Assembly (NCBI GenBank): GCA_017303975.1
Contig: JAFLBG010000011.1
Coordinates: 25,779 to 89,778 of the forward strand
Reading direction: 5' to 3'
DNA: 64,000 nt
Source of the DNA: Bacteroidota bacterium
GTDB taxonomy: Bacteria > Bacteroidota > Bacteroidia > JAFLBG01
Shown here: piece by piece, positions 18,737 through 28,018 of the stretch
Numbering within the stretch: position 1 is the first letter of the stretch
Layout of the letters: the number at the start of each line of letters is the position of its first letter
The notes under the pieces: model-generated
Seen by the model: the letters and a program-made list of their open reading frames with translations, nothing else
Told to the model about the DNA's origin: nothing
Database searches by the model: none
Program-made: the position numbers and the translations under genes

Positions 18737-19467
18737 TTCTTAAAGCAGAAAATATTTACAAAAAATATAAGAACAGAACCGTTGTAAACAACGTGTCTAT
18801 TGAAGTAAAGCAAGGAGAGATTGTTGGATTGCTAGGCCCTAATGGTGCGGGAAAAACAACATCATTCTATATGATTGTAGGGATGATAAAACCAAATGAT
18901 GGTGCTATTTTCTTGCAAGAGAAAAATATTACCGATTTGCCTATGTATAAAAGAGCTCAGCTCGGAATTGCTTATCTGCCCCAAGAAGCAAGTGTTTTTA
19001 GAAAATTATCGGTAGAGGATAATATAAAGGCAATCTTAGAAATGACCAAACTTACCAAACAGCAGCAGAAAGAAAAATTAGAAGAGTTGTTGAATGAGTT
19101 TGGATTGCAACACATACGCAAAAATATGGGGGATAGATTATCGGGAGGAGAAAGACGGAGAACTGAGATTGCGCGCTGCCTTGCTGTAAATCCTAAATTT
19201 ATTTTACTAGACGAACCTTTCGCAGGTGTTGACCCTATTGCTGTAGAAGACATACAATCGGTAATTGCAAAATTAAAACAAAAAAATATTGGCATCTTAA
19301 TTACCGACCATAACGTACACGAAACACTTACAATTACCGACAGAGCTTATATTCTATTTGAAGGCGGAATCTTTGCGCAAGGTCGACCCGAAGAACTTGC
19401 CAATAACGAACAGGTGAAAAAAGTATATTTCGGCCAAAGCTTTGAGTGGAAAGCTAAAGTGAATTAA
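18733..19467 (+). CDS. lptB: LPS export ABC transporter ATP-binding protein LptB
   Basis: A 244-residue ATPase of the LptB2FG complex, which extracts lipopolysaccharide from the inner membrane and drives it along the Lpt bridge. Walker A is GPNGAGKTT, the Q-loop is in [17 protein letters not shown], the signature is [16 protein letters not shown], Walker B is [19 protein letters not shown] and the switch His is in [24 protein letters not shown] and [18 protein letters not shown] are specific to LptB. No lptF, lptG, lptA or lptC is adjacent. The start overlaps the DUF5686 gene, and its end overlaps the convergent TonB-receptor gene by 4 bp. Confidence 0.95.
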   Translation: MILKAENIYKKYKNRTVVNNVSIEVKQGEIVGLLGPNGAGKTTSFYMIVGMIKPNDGAIFLQEKNITDLPMYKRAQLGIAYLPQEASVFRKLSVEDNIKAILEMTKLTKQQQKEKLEELLNEFGLQHIRKNMGDRLSGGERRRTEIARCLAVNPKFILLDEPFAGVDPIAVEDIQSVIAKLKQKNIGILITDHNVHETLTITDRAYILFEGGIFAQGRPEELANNEQVKKVYFGQSFEWKAKVN

Positions 19468-21680
19468 ATTTTATATTGTAACGTAACATACCAATTCACA
19501 GGATCGGCAGGAATAATGCCCGGTCCCGGATATCCTTCTGCTCTGCGTGTAAAATAGCGTGAATTAGTTGCATTATTAACCCCCACATAGACTCCCACTT
19601 TACGATATATAAAGGATGTGGAAAAATCAACTACCGCATAAGAGGGTATAATGCCGTATATTCCGGATGGGGTAGTTTCAGCATTTGTAGCATCAGAAAA
19701 CTGTTGGGCTGTATGAGCATATTGGGCTGTTAGTCCAAAACCTTTATATCCGTATGTAACTCCCGTTCTAATAATATAATTAGGGACATATTCTACTTTT
19801 TTATTATTGAATGCGGCTTGCTTACTGCTTTTATAGACAGCCTGAATATAAGATGCATTCAAAAAAGTAGATACTTTATGTTTTGCATCTTTCTGAATGA
19901 GCTTTAGCCAATCTATTTCTGCAAAAGCCTCAATTCCAAAAGTGTTGCTCTTACTTATATTAGTACGGTATCTAATTATTTGATAGGTGAAGCTGTCTAC
20001 AGCCAAAACAGTTCCAATTCTTTTGTTGTAATTTAACACAAATCCATTTACATCAAAATAAAGTAAATTTTTAAATGCGCCTCTTAGTCCGCCATCTGCG
20101 GTATATCCGCTTTCATCTTTTAGGTTTGGATCAACTTGAAAATTTGGGTTAGCAACACGCATATCATTAAAATTAATTGCCCTGTAGTTCTGACTAAAAT
20201 TAGCGTATGCTTCCACAGCCTTTGAAAATTTATATTGCGAGCCAATCCCAACCAGCACAAAATTTCTTTTATTGCTTCTTGTTTCATTCGTTTTTATATC
20301 CAGCAAAATATTACCGGCAAGGTCTTTGTTAATTTGTCTATAATACCCATTTGCATTCGTATTTATATACTCCCATCTTATTCCGGGTGTTACACTCCAT
20401 CTTTGAGAAATTTGTAAAATATTTTCTGCAAAAAAAGCAACATTGGCAGACGGAAAAACATACGAAGAATTTTCTAAATCATTGGGATTTAGAAAATGAA
20501 AGCTCGCATTAGGAGATTTATCGGCATCCCCCTGCCTTCTATCTGTATTGCCTTTATACAATCTACAACCTAACAATAAATTATTTTGCTGATTAAAAAA
20601 AGTATATCTCTTCAAATACCTTATTTCAGAACCAAAATTAGAATATTTGTCGGCCAATAGGTTTCTATTTTTTGTGGTGTCGTCCATTCTGTCAGTTCTT
20701 TCTAGACTTCCCACTGCATCACGTTTTGCATGAAGCACAAAAAAAATAAAATTCAATTTAGCTGTTTCACTTACCAAATAATTAGTAGTAATAGAATACA
20801 AATTCCAATTTACTTTAAACCAATTTCTAGCTCTATTGCTCTGCGTAGCATCATTTAAAAATTGCTTGTCTGTAAGCCCTCCTGGTTGTTGACTCACATA
20901 ATTAAGAAATGTATACTCTCCTTTAATTGTAATTTTTTTACTTACACTGTAGGTAACACTACAAAATGCATTATGATGTTGCAGCTCTGAATTAGGTCGC
21001 CAACCCGCATAATGTTTGTATTGATAGAAAGTGTTGAAAGAAAGTTTAGCATTAGAACCGGTAAATTGATTGAATGAATTTAAAAAACCATACGCACCAA
21101 CCGTTTGACGAGTATTTACACTTGTTTTTTTTGCTATATCCGGTTCGGAAAATTTATAGTTAATCATTCCGCCAAATTGTGTTCCGTATTGCAAACTAGC
21201 CGCTCCTCTTAAAATCTCAATTCGTTCGATTGCTTCTAGTGGCGGGGTATAGTAGCTCTCCGGGTAACCAAGCGCATCGGCAGAAATATCATATCCATTT
21301 TGACGCGTATTAAAATTAGATATTCTATTAGGGTTTAATCCTCGTCCACCAACGCCAATAGATGTTCCGGAGCCATCGTTCTCAAAAATATTTATCCCTG
21401 CAATTTTTGAAAACACTTGTCTGCTGTTATTTGCAGCTAGGTTAGCTTGCATATCTTTTAAATAGATGGCTTCCGATTTTTTTCCTGCATAAATAGCTGT
21501 ACCATCTACATTGTTCAATCTTCCAATTCCAAATGTGTTGTCTTTTTCGGCAGAAACAGAAACCTCTTTTAACACAATAGTAGATGTAGTAATAGATGCA
21601 GTATCGACTCTACTGCTAATGGTTTGAGAGAACAATGAAATACTTCTCGCAAACAGAATAACTAATGTTAGAAGTCTCAT
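19464..21680 (-). CDS. TonB-dependent outer-membrane receptor (iron transport type)
   Basis: A 738-residue protein with an N-terminal signal peptide ([19 protein letters not shown]), a plug domain (about 50-175) with [35 protein letters not shown] and [14 protein letters not shown] text ([22 protein letters not shown]), then a 22-strand-type barrel rich in aromatic strands ending YVTLQYKI. FecA-type ferric-citrate receptors have this plug layout, though the ligand cannot be read off. It is the last gene of an operon with an HTTM protein, an imelysin and a DUF4856 lipoprotein; its start overlaps the HTTM gene end by 4 bp (ATGA). The context points to iron uptake. Confidence 0.9.
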   Translation of the reverse strand: MRLLTLVILFARSISLFSQTISSRVDTASITTSTIVLKEVSVSAEKDNTFGIGRLNNVDGTAIYAGKKSEAIYLKDMQANLAANNSRQVFSKIAGINIFENDGSGTSIGVGGRGLNPNRISNFNTRQNGYDISADALGYPESYYTPPLEAIERIEILRGAASLQYGTQFGGMINYKFSEPDIAKKTSVNTRQTVGAYGFLNSFNQFTGSNAKLSFNTFYQYKHYAGWRPNSELQHHNAFCSVTYSVSKKITIKGEYTFLNYVSQQPGGLTDKQFLNDATQSNRARNWFKVNWNLYSITTNYLVSETAKLNFIFFVLHAKRDAVGSLERTDRMDDTTKNRNLLADKYSNFGSEIRYLKRYTFFNQQNNLLLGCRLYKGNTDRRQGDADKSPNASFHFLNPNDLENSSYVFPSANVAFFAENILQISQRWSVTPGIRWEYINTNANGYYRQINKDLAGNILLDIKTNETRSNKRNFVLVGIGSQYKFSKAVEAYANFSQNYRAINFNDMRVANPNFQVDPNLKDESGYTADGGLRGAFKNLLYFDVNGFVLNYNKRIGTVLAVDSFTYQIIRYRTNISKSNTFGIEAFAEIDWLKLIQKDAKHKVSTFLNASYIQAVYKSSKQAAFNNKKVEYVPNYIIRTGVTYGYKGFGLTAQYAHTAQQFSDATNAETTPSGIYGIIPSYAVVDFSTSFIYRKVGVYVGVNNATNSRYFTRRAEGYPGPGIIPADPVNWYVTLQYKI

Positions 21681-23023
21681 TCGTATTGCTTAATCCAATT
21701 TTTATTCTTAAAAACAGAATTACTCTCTCTGCTTAAATCTACAGAAGAATCTATAAACTCTCTCGTTCCCAATCCATTTAGCGTAACAAATACTTGTGCT
21801 CGAACTGTTACATTTGTGTAGCCCATTTGCTCATATTCTTTTTTCAAAAACTTAGCATAATCAACCATCATATCGGGCTGGGTGGACATCATTTTCTCTT
21901 GCATATATGTAAGATACTGCTTATTGTCTACTTCCGATTCCTTTTGCGATTTGCTATCTTTTACATAAAAGAAAGCCGTGCCCGCCTTTTCCATAAGCAT
22001 TACCCGCCAACTAAATCTGTAGCCTTGTTCAGTCCAAAATAAGTTTCCTGAGTAGAGTGTATATCTAAATGGTAGTAAACATTGCACGGAAAAATATAGT
22101 ACAAAAAAATAAACAAGTCCATTCGAATAGTTAATGGAACCCTCTCTTAAATTATTGTTCGAATAATGCACAATTTTTTTTAGCAATGAAACAATTTTAC
22201 CATGAAAATCTTCTTTGAAATAAATAACGGTAGCAACAATCATAATATAAGGAAACATACCAATATTGAAGAACAACGCAGTAGCTGCATGAAAAATAAC
22301 AACAAACACATACGCAATATGAACGGTACGTTTGTTAAATAAAAAAAAGCCTATAAGAATGTCATACAAGCAACCAACCCAACTAAACAAATATGCTACC
22401 CAATCGTGCTCCATATACGAACCAATTATGGGATAATACGAAAACGCAGGCAACCACATTTTTAGCGGTTGGGCATTAAACAACCAATCAGTGTTTATTT
22501 TAGCTATCCCCGCAAAGAGATAAACTAAAAACAACTGAACCTTAATTAATAAGATATAAAATTGCGGAATAATGGTAGTTTCATTTCTCTTGAAAAGTAA
22601 ATTATCTAGCGAAAATGATTTGTTGGCAGGCGTAAAAATTAACAGAAAAGAAATTAGACTAACAAAATAATAATGGTTTAAGTAATTCGTCTTGTCAATT
22701 AACTCGACATACGTAAATAAAATAAAAAAAGAGATTGCACTTACTCTATACAAAAATCCGAATGTTATGCCAAGACACGCAATTAGCATAGCCCCGAAAA
22801 AAGCATACATAAAGGATTCCGGCAATGCCTGTACCCATTCAAATCCATAATAGGGAAAATGAAATTTGGGCATTACATACATAGAATATACCCATCCTTT
22901 AAGCATAAACCTAAGAATGGATATGAACATTAAAAGACCAAATGCAATTCGAAAAAAGACAAGAGGTGCAATATTAGTAGGCTTAGAAAGAAAGTGAAAA
23001 GATCGATTAGTCGCCATCCCCAT
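21677..23023 (-). CDS. HTTM-domain membrane protein
   Basis: A 448-residue inner-membrane protein resembling the HTTM domain (related to vitamin K-dependent gamma-carboxylase). It opens with FLSKPTNIAPLVFFRIAFGLLMF, the standard HTTM start, and has about nine hydrophobic segments up to residue 325, including YLFAGIAKINTDWL and FHAATALFFNIGMFPYIM. A soluble C-terminal portion (about 330-448) includes SGNLFWTEQGYRFSWRVMLMEK, also typical. The start overlaps the imelysin gene by 17 bp and the end overlaps the TonB-receptor gene by 4 bp, so it belongs to the iron operon. Its biochemical activity in such operons is unknown to me. Confidence 0.85.
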   Translation of the reverse strand: MGMATNRSFHFLSKPTNIAPLVFFRIAFGLLMFISILRFMLKGWVYSMYVMPKFHFPYYGFEWVQALPESFMYAFFGAMLIACLGITFGFLYRVSAISFFILFTYVELIDKTNYLNHYYFVSLISFLLIFTPANKSFSLDNLLFKRNETTIIPQFYILLIKVQLFLVYLFAGIAKINTDWLFNAQPLKMWLPAFSYYPIIGSYMEHDWVAYLFSWVGCLYDILIGFFLFNKRTVHIAYVFVVIFHAATALFFNIGMFPYIMIVATVIYFKEDFHGKIVSLLKKIVHYSNNNLREGSINYSNGLVYFFVLYFSVQCLLPFRYTLYSGNLFWTEQGYRFSWRVMLMEKAGTAFFYVKDSKSQKESEVDNKQYLTYMQEKMMSTQPDMMVDYAKFLKKEYEQMGYTNVTVRAQVFVTLNGLGTREFIDSSVDLSRESNSVFKNKNWIKQYE

Positions 23024-24113
23024 CTTGATAGGTAATAATAACGCCTAAATTAGAAGGCATATCTGTTTTTAGTAAAACCAATAACTTTACCAACTCTACA
23101 TAAGCAGCATCAACTGTATTGGGATTTGAAATAACTTCTACAGATATAGGATTTGAGATGGCAGCTAGTTTAGTTTTTGCGATACTAAACTGATTTTTAA
23201 TAGCGGCATCGAGGGTGCCAGAACCATAAGAAGCTCCCAAATGATTCAAATAATCATCAAACCCTTTTCCATCTATGCCTGCTTTGCTTCTTCCCAAATA
23301 AATATCCTCAATAATATTAAGTGTTGCAACTGCATATGGCAAAGATTGCGTTCCAAAATAGGCTTCGCATTTTTCGGGCAAAGGAATATTTAGCGTTTTT
23401 TTACCTAGCGGAATTCCAACTTTTGCATTCTTCAAATAATCCAACTCAAAATTTAATTGATTCACTAAGTAGCCGATAGAGCTTCCTATATCAGTATTTA
23501 AAGAGCTTATAAACTGAGAGCGATAAGTTGTATTCCAAGTAGTAATAACAGCATTCGTTTTTGTAGTCATCTCGTTCAAAATGTCGGTAACGTATTGTTT
23601 TCTAGTAGTTGATGAACTCAATAGATTACTCATACTATTTTCTGAACTATTTTTTCCATAAAATAAATAATCCAATGCCGGAAATCCTTTTGCATCAAGG
23701 TTAGAGGCCGCGGACAAATCATAGGTTCCAGAGGCAATATTTGCAATAATTTGAGCCGTATCTGTCGGAAAAACATTGAAATTCATACGGACAATCTCAC
23801 TCTCGGCAGGACCAAATTCGGTAAGACTTATTGTTTGATATTTTAAATAAGCAACGTGCAATTTTTGTTTTACCAATTGAAAATCTGACAGCGATGCTGA
23901 AGTCTTAAATACATCAAACGACAAAACTAAAGAGTCTAGCGACAGTTTAAAAGAATTATAATTAGGTAGAATAATAGCGTCTGCATAGTTAATTAAGAGG
24001 CCTTCCTTATCAAATGGATTATCCGGTTCGGGATTATTGTCTTTATCCTTATCACAAGAATAAAAAAAGAATACCGTACAAATTAAAAGAAAAAGCAGTT
24101 TAAGTGGTTTCAC
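23007..24113 (-). CDS. Imelysin-family (peptidase M75) lipoprotein
   Basis: A 368-residue lipoprotein (lipobox FFFYSC, Cys20) with the imelysin fold, an iron-regulated periplasmic or surface protein family. The characteristic stretch that reads GxHxxE in the founding members here reads GFPALDYLFYG (143-153), a GxPxxD form that lacks His and Glu. A second family stretch, LTEFGPAESEIVRMN (about 97-111), is present. Proteolysis is therefore unlikely by that motif, and an iron- or siderophore-binding role fits better. It sits between DUF4856 and HTTM genes in the iron operon. Confidence 0.88.
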   Translation of the reverse strand: MKPLKLLFLLICTVFFFYSCDKDKDNNPEPDNPFDKEGLLINYADAIILPNYNSFKLSLDSLVLSFDVFKTSASLSDFQLVKQKLHVAYLKYQTISLTEFGPAESEIVRMNFNVFPTDTAQIIANIASGTYDLSAASNLDAKGFPALDYLFYGKNSSENSMSNLLSSSTTRKQYVTDILNEMTTKTNAVITTWNTTYRSQFISSLNTDIGSSIGYLVNQLNFELDYLKNAKVGIPLGKKTLNIPLPEKCEAYFGTQSLPYAVATLNIIEDIYLGRSKAGIDGKGFDDYLNHLGASYGSGTLDAAIKNQFSIAKTKLAAISNPISVEVISNPNTVDAAYVELVKLLVLLKTDMPSNLGVIITYQDGDGD

Positions 24114-24146
24114 GTTATGCGCATTCTAAATTAACTACAAATGTAA

Positions 24147-25250
24147 TTATAATGTTGTTTTTACCGCATCTAATCCATACACAGAACTTAACAAATCACG
24201 AATTTGGTCTAAGCTAGTTGAAGTAATTGAATAGAAGTTTGTGCCTAAATACCCCTCTAATTGGATTAATTGAGCATTACTGATTTTCTTAGTCGGGTTG
24301 TATTTCAAGTTCATTAAAAAACCTTTTATTTCAGAAAGATTATGATTTCGAACTGCATCATCGCTTAAATTAGTTTTGGTAGCATTCACATAACTTATAA
24401 TAGTAGCTGCAATAACCTTTTCCCAGGCATCTCTAACAATAGTAACTTGAGCGTCTCTAACGGTATAATCTTTGTTAGAAATAGCTGCACGCCCTTTTAA
24501 AAAAGCGTTCATAATTTCAGAATTGGTAGATAATATTGTATTTCTATCATTGCAATACTTACCCCAAAAACGCATACCTACCGTATTTGTTGGAAAATCT
24601 ACAGGAACTCCAAAATAACCAAAAGCCTCATCCCAATGATGCTCCATTGCAGTTCCTTCTCCCACAACAACGGTTGAATTATCTACTGAATTACCAATGC
24701 TTGACTCATCCAAATACACGGCAACTGTTTGGTAATACATCAAAGCACCCATCAATCCTTTTTCAATAACCTGAGTCCATTCTACTCCATTTTTATCGCA
24801 CAAATATTTTTTTGCACTATTTGTAGGACTAACAACAACACCCGCAACGCCATTACTTCCGGAAACAGTAGAGATTGAGGCTGCAGCTAAACTATCCATA
24901 AACCCCTCGAAAATAGTTTGGTCTAACGAAAAAACTTTGGATTTAATATTCTTCCCCGAAGTGTTTAAGCTAGAGTTCGAAAATTGATTATTTATATTTT
25001 GATACATCTCCTTAAGCTTTTGCGAGCTTAAAACCGCACCCATCGTATTACCGGTATTCATGTACGTTTTTATTTCGGCTACCATATCCAAACGTGTAGT
25101 TTGTCCGCTGTAATTTACATTCGAAAAATTATAGGTAGTTGGCACTGTATAAGATGGCTCCGGCTCTGGAGTTGGCTCTGGAGATTTTTCTTTTTCACAA
25201 GCTGTAATTAAAAGGATTGATACAAGTGTTGGATAAATAATTTTTTTCAT
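24147..25250 (-). CDS. DUF4856 lipoprotein
   Basis: A 367-residue lipoprotein (lipobox LLITAC, Cys18) with a Pro/Glu-rich linker (EKSPEPTPEPEPS) and then the DUF4856 region: TYNFSNVNYSGQTTRLDM, VGEGTAMEHHWDEAFGYFGVP and RDAWEKVIAATIISYVN. The AMEHHWDEAFGYFG motif, with two adjacent His, an Asp and a Glu, is the most likely metal-binding spot. DUF4856 genes regularly accompany imelysins. It is the first gene of the operon, 33 bp before the imelysin, so any iron-responsive promoter should lie in 25251-25360; I could not recognise a Fur box there. Confidence 0.85.
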   Translation of the reverse strand: MKKIIYPTLVSILLITACEKEKSPEPTPEPEPSYTVPTTYNFSNVNYSGQTTRLDMVAEIKTYMNTGNTMGAVLSSQKLKEMYQNINNQFSNSSLNTSGKNIKSKVFSLDQTIFEGFMDSLAAASISTVSGSNGVAGVVVSPTNSAKKYLCDKNGVEWTQVIEKGLMGALMYYQTVAVYLDESSIGNSVDNSTVVVGEGTAMEHHWDEAFGYFGVPVDFPTNTVGMRFWGKYCNDRNTILSTNSEIMNAFLKGRAAISNKDYTVRDAQVTIVRDAWEKVIAATIISYVNATKTNLSDDAVRNHNLSEIKGFLMNLKYNPTKKISNAQLIQLEGYLGTNFYSITSTSLDQIRDLLSSVYGLDAVKTTL

Positions 25251-25360
25251 CTGTAGTTATTTTTCTCCACAAATCTCTTATTTAGAACCAATCTACACAA
25301 TACCATAAAATAGGTATTTAGAATTCTATTCCATGAAACTAAATATATTCGAGCTAGTGA

Positions 25361-27319
25361 CTACAGGCCCAATTCTCGTATTCCTTTTAAAATAATTTGA
25401 AAGTCGCTAAACGTAGAGAAATTTTTGGCGTACGATAAATTGAATTCATTTTTAATTTTAGCCGTTACTTCTTGATTTGCATTAATTAAAACTAGCGGAG
25501 ATATAACTCCTTGCTTTATTTTAGGCAATGCATCTGTATTTGAGGGAATATAACCCACCCAAGATTTTGTGCCTAGCAAAACCCAAAAAATATTTTTTAG
25601 AAATTTGGCTTTGCTTTTAACTATCCATATAATAAGCGGAAGCGCTATAATCAAAACAAGCGAACTCAAAACATCAAACAAGCGCTTGTTTCTTTTATTA
25701 TGAGGTTTGGTAATAGTGTCAATTTCTATAGTATAAATATCGCCTGCAGTATCAATAGAGCTACTACCAATAACAGATAGGCTTTCCGGAGGTGCAATTT
25801 TATACTCAACAGAATTAGCAGGCAACTCACTCATCGTATTTATGATACTTTGTGCGGACATATCCCTTGCGCAGAAAACAAGTTCATCAATCTTATATAT
25901 TTTTACAATTTCCTTCAGCTGCGTTATGGAACCTTTATAAAAATGATCTGGATTTTCTTCCCTCTTATCTACCGAAACAAATAAGGTTGTGTCCGGCTTT
26001 ATACTAGTATTGGAAATTAAGTCAACCACCCTGTTGCACTCCTCTCTACTACCCACAATGGCCAATCGCTTTATATTAGAGGGGAACGAAAGTGATTTTA
26101 CTCCCATCAATGTAAATAAATAGCGTACTGCTACTAATGAAAATAGTGACCATGCAAATGACATTAAAAGTATTGCACGCGAGAAACGCAAACTTTCCGG
26201 AAATAATGAATAGGTAGCAAGAATTAAAAAACAACCGGCAATTGAGCCTTTTAGCACTTTTCGCCAATTATAGGGTTTGTCGTAGCTCCCTGAAAACAGC
26301 ATGGACACAAGCCACAACACTATAAATAGAGGTATTATATATGTAGTAAAAATCAATGGATATTCTCCACCTTGACTATATTTAAATGATGTTTCGTAAT
26401 ATTTTTTTATGCCAAACACTCCTGCAAATAAAATGGCAGCATCTATAAGTGGCAGAATAGATTGCTTAACAACTCTGGTTAAAATAGCTATTCCTGCTCT
26501 AAAATAGATTGCTAAATTGATTAATAGAGAAAACAATTTGGCATTATCGCTTGAGAAGTGCTTTTTCGCAAAAATGATCATTGCATTATAAAATACAAAT
26601 ACATAATTGATGCTACTTTTTTTTGTGCTTTCTCCTTTATAATGAATGATACGGGTTTCGGGGTAATAGTAGTTTTTATACCCACCTAAAATTATCCGAT
26701 AAGACAAATCAATGTCTTCTCCATACATAAAAAAAGTTTCATCCAGCAACCCTACTTTGTCTAATGTTTCTTTGCGCATAAGCATAAATGCTCCTGCAAG
26801 AATCTCTACTTCATTTATTTTATCAGTATCTAAAAAACCTAAATGATATCTGCCAAATTTTTTAGAGCGAGGGAATAATTTTGACAAGCCAAAAATTTTA
26901 TAAAACGCCACCGATGGTGTGGGCAAGCCTCTTTTCGATTCGGGTAAAAAATTTCCTTTCCCGTCAATCATCTTCACACCAAGCGCTCCGGCATCGGGAT
27001 GTTCATTCATAAATTGAATAGTTTTGGAAAATGTATCTTCCTCTACTACGGTGTCAGGATTGAGCAGCAAAACATATTTGCCTTTGCTCTCTTTTATGGC
27101 TTGGTTATTGGCTTTGGAGAAACCTGTATTTTCTTTATTGGCAATTAATTTTACTTGCGGAAATTTTTCTCGCACCATCTGCACCGACTCATCTACAGAA
27201 TTATTATCTACAACAAATATTTCGCTTTCAATATTTTTACACGCACGCAAAACAGAATGTAAGCACTGCTCCAAAAAATATTGAACATTGTAATTTACAA
27301 TTATGACAGAAAGCTGCAT
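25361..27319 (-). CDS. Family 2 glycosyltransferase fused to a degenerate polyprenyl glycosylphosphotransferase-like region
   Basis: A 652-residue protein. Residues 1-250 are a GT2 domain (SVIIVNYNVQYFLEQCL, LLLNPDTVVEEDTF with the metal-binding DxD-like site, YGEDIDLSYRI). Several membrane segments follow (about 262-285, 325-345, 355-400). Then comes a Rossmann-like CoA-binding-type domain (about 418-520, LAIVGSREECNRVVDLI) as in bacterial sugar transferases. The end has KRLFDVLSSLVLIIALPLIIW, the entry helix of a polyprenyl glycosylphosphotransferase, then SWVGYIPSNTDALPKIKQGV and AKNFSTFSDFQIILKG, its last segments; the catalytic core between them is missing. Role in surface glycan assembly is inferred. 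Start overlaps the recR stop by one base. Confidence 0.8.
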   Translation of the reverse strand: MQLSVIIVNYNVQYFLEQCLHSVLRACKNIESEIFVVDNNSVDESVQMVREKFPQVKLIANKENTGFSKANNQAIKESKGKYVLLLNPDTVVEEDTFSKTIQFMNEHPDAGALGVKMIDGKGNFLPESKRGLPTPSVAFYKIFGLSKLFPRSKKFGRYHLGFLDTDKINEVEILAGAFMLMRKETLDKVGLLDETFFMYGEDIDLSYRIILGGYKNYYYPETRIIHYKGESTKKSSINYVFVFYNAMIIFAKKHFSSDNAKLFSLLINLAIYFRAGIAILTRVVKQSILPLIDAAILFAGVFGIKKYYETSFKYSQGGEYPLIFTTYIIPLFIVLWLVSMLFSGSYDKPYNWRKVLKGSIAGCFLILATYSLFPESLRFSRAILLMSFAWSLFSLVAVRYLFTLMGVKSLSFPSNIKRLAIVGSREECNRVVDLISNTSIKPDTTLFVSVDKREENPDHFYKGSITQLKEIVKIYKIDELVFCARDMSAQSIINTMSELPANSVEYKIAPPESLSVIGSSSIDTAGDIYTIEIDTITKPHNKRNKRLFDVLSSLVLIIALPLIIWIVKSKAKFLKNIFWVLLGTKSWVGYIPSNTDALPKIKQGVISPLVLINANQEVTAKIKNEFNLSYAKNFSTFSDFQIILKGIRELGL

Positions 27320-27939
27320 TACTTAGATATAAGGCTGTTTTCGTACGGAACACGATTTATAATAGAGCGCCCTAATGTAATCTCATCAGTATATTCCAAT
27401 TGGTCGCCAATAGCAATCCCTCTGGCAATAGCAGTTATAGAAACAGGATAATCTTTCAGTTTTTTGAATAAATAAAAATTAGTTGTTTCGCCCTCCATAG
27501 TAGTACTTAAGGCTAACATAATTTCTTTTACTACACCTAATTTTACTTTTTCAATCAAACTATCTATTGTCAAATCATTCGGACCAATGCCTTCCATTGG
27601 AGAAATTACTCCACCTAAAACGTGGTACAGTCCGCTATACTGCTGAGTGTTTTCTATTGCCATCACGTCACGAATATCTTCGGTAACACATACAATTGAA
27701 GCATCTCTTTTAGGATTGGCACAAATAGTACACACTTCAAAATCGGATATTAAGTGACAATTTTTACAGAATTTGATATCATTCTTTAATTGTAAAATGG
27801 AATTGCCTAAATGCTCTATTCGCTGTGGATCCTGCTTTACTAAATGCAACACATAACGCAACGCTGTTTTTTTTCCAATACCCGGAAAAGCGGCAAACTC
27901 ATTCACTACATTCTCAAGTATTCTGGAAGAAAAATTCAT
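27319..27939 (-). CDS. recR: Recombination mediator RecR
   Basis: A 206-residue protein of the RecFOR pathway, which helps load RecA at gapped DNA. It has the N-terminal helix-hairpin-helix ([19 protein letters not shown]), the four-Cys zinc finger ([16 protein letters not shown]), and the Toprim domain ([47 protein letters not shown]). The usual Walker-like RecR ending [12 protein letters not shown] is present. It is the upstream partner of the GT2 fusion gene, with ends overlapping by one base. Confidence 0.96.
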   Translation of the reverse strand: MNFSSRILENVVNEFAAFPGIGKKTALRYVLHLVKQDPQRIEHLGNSILQLKNDIKFCKNCHLISDFEVCTICANPKRDASIVCVTEDIRDVMAIENTQQYSGLYHVLGGVISPMEGIGPNDLTIDSLIEKVKLGVVKEIMLALSTTMEGETTNFYLFKKLKDYPVSITAIARGIAIGDQLEYTDEITLGRSIINRVPYENSLISK

Positions 27940-28018
27940 AAAAACTAGCGTTATAATTGGTTACAAATTACAAAAAATAGGTCGTATTTACGCCTACCAG
28001 CATCAGATATATTGTAAG

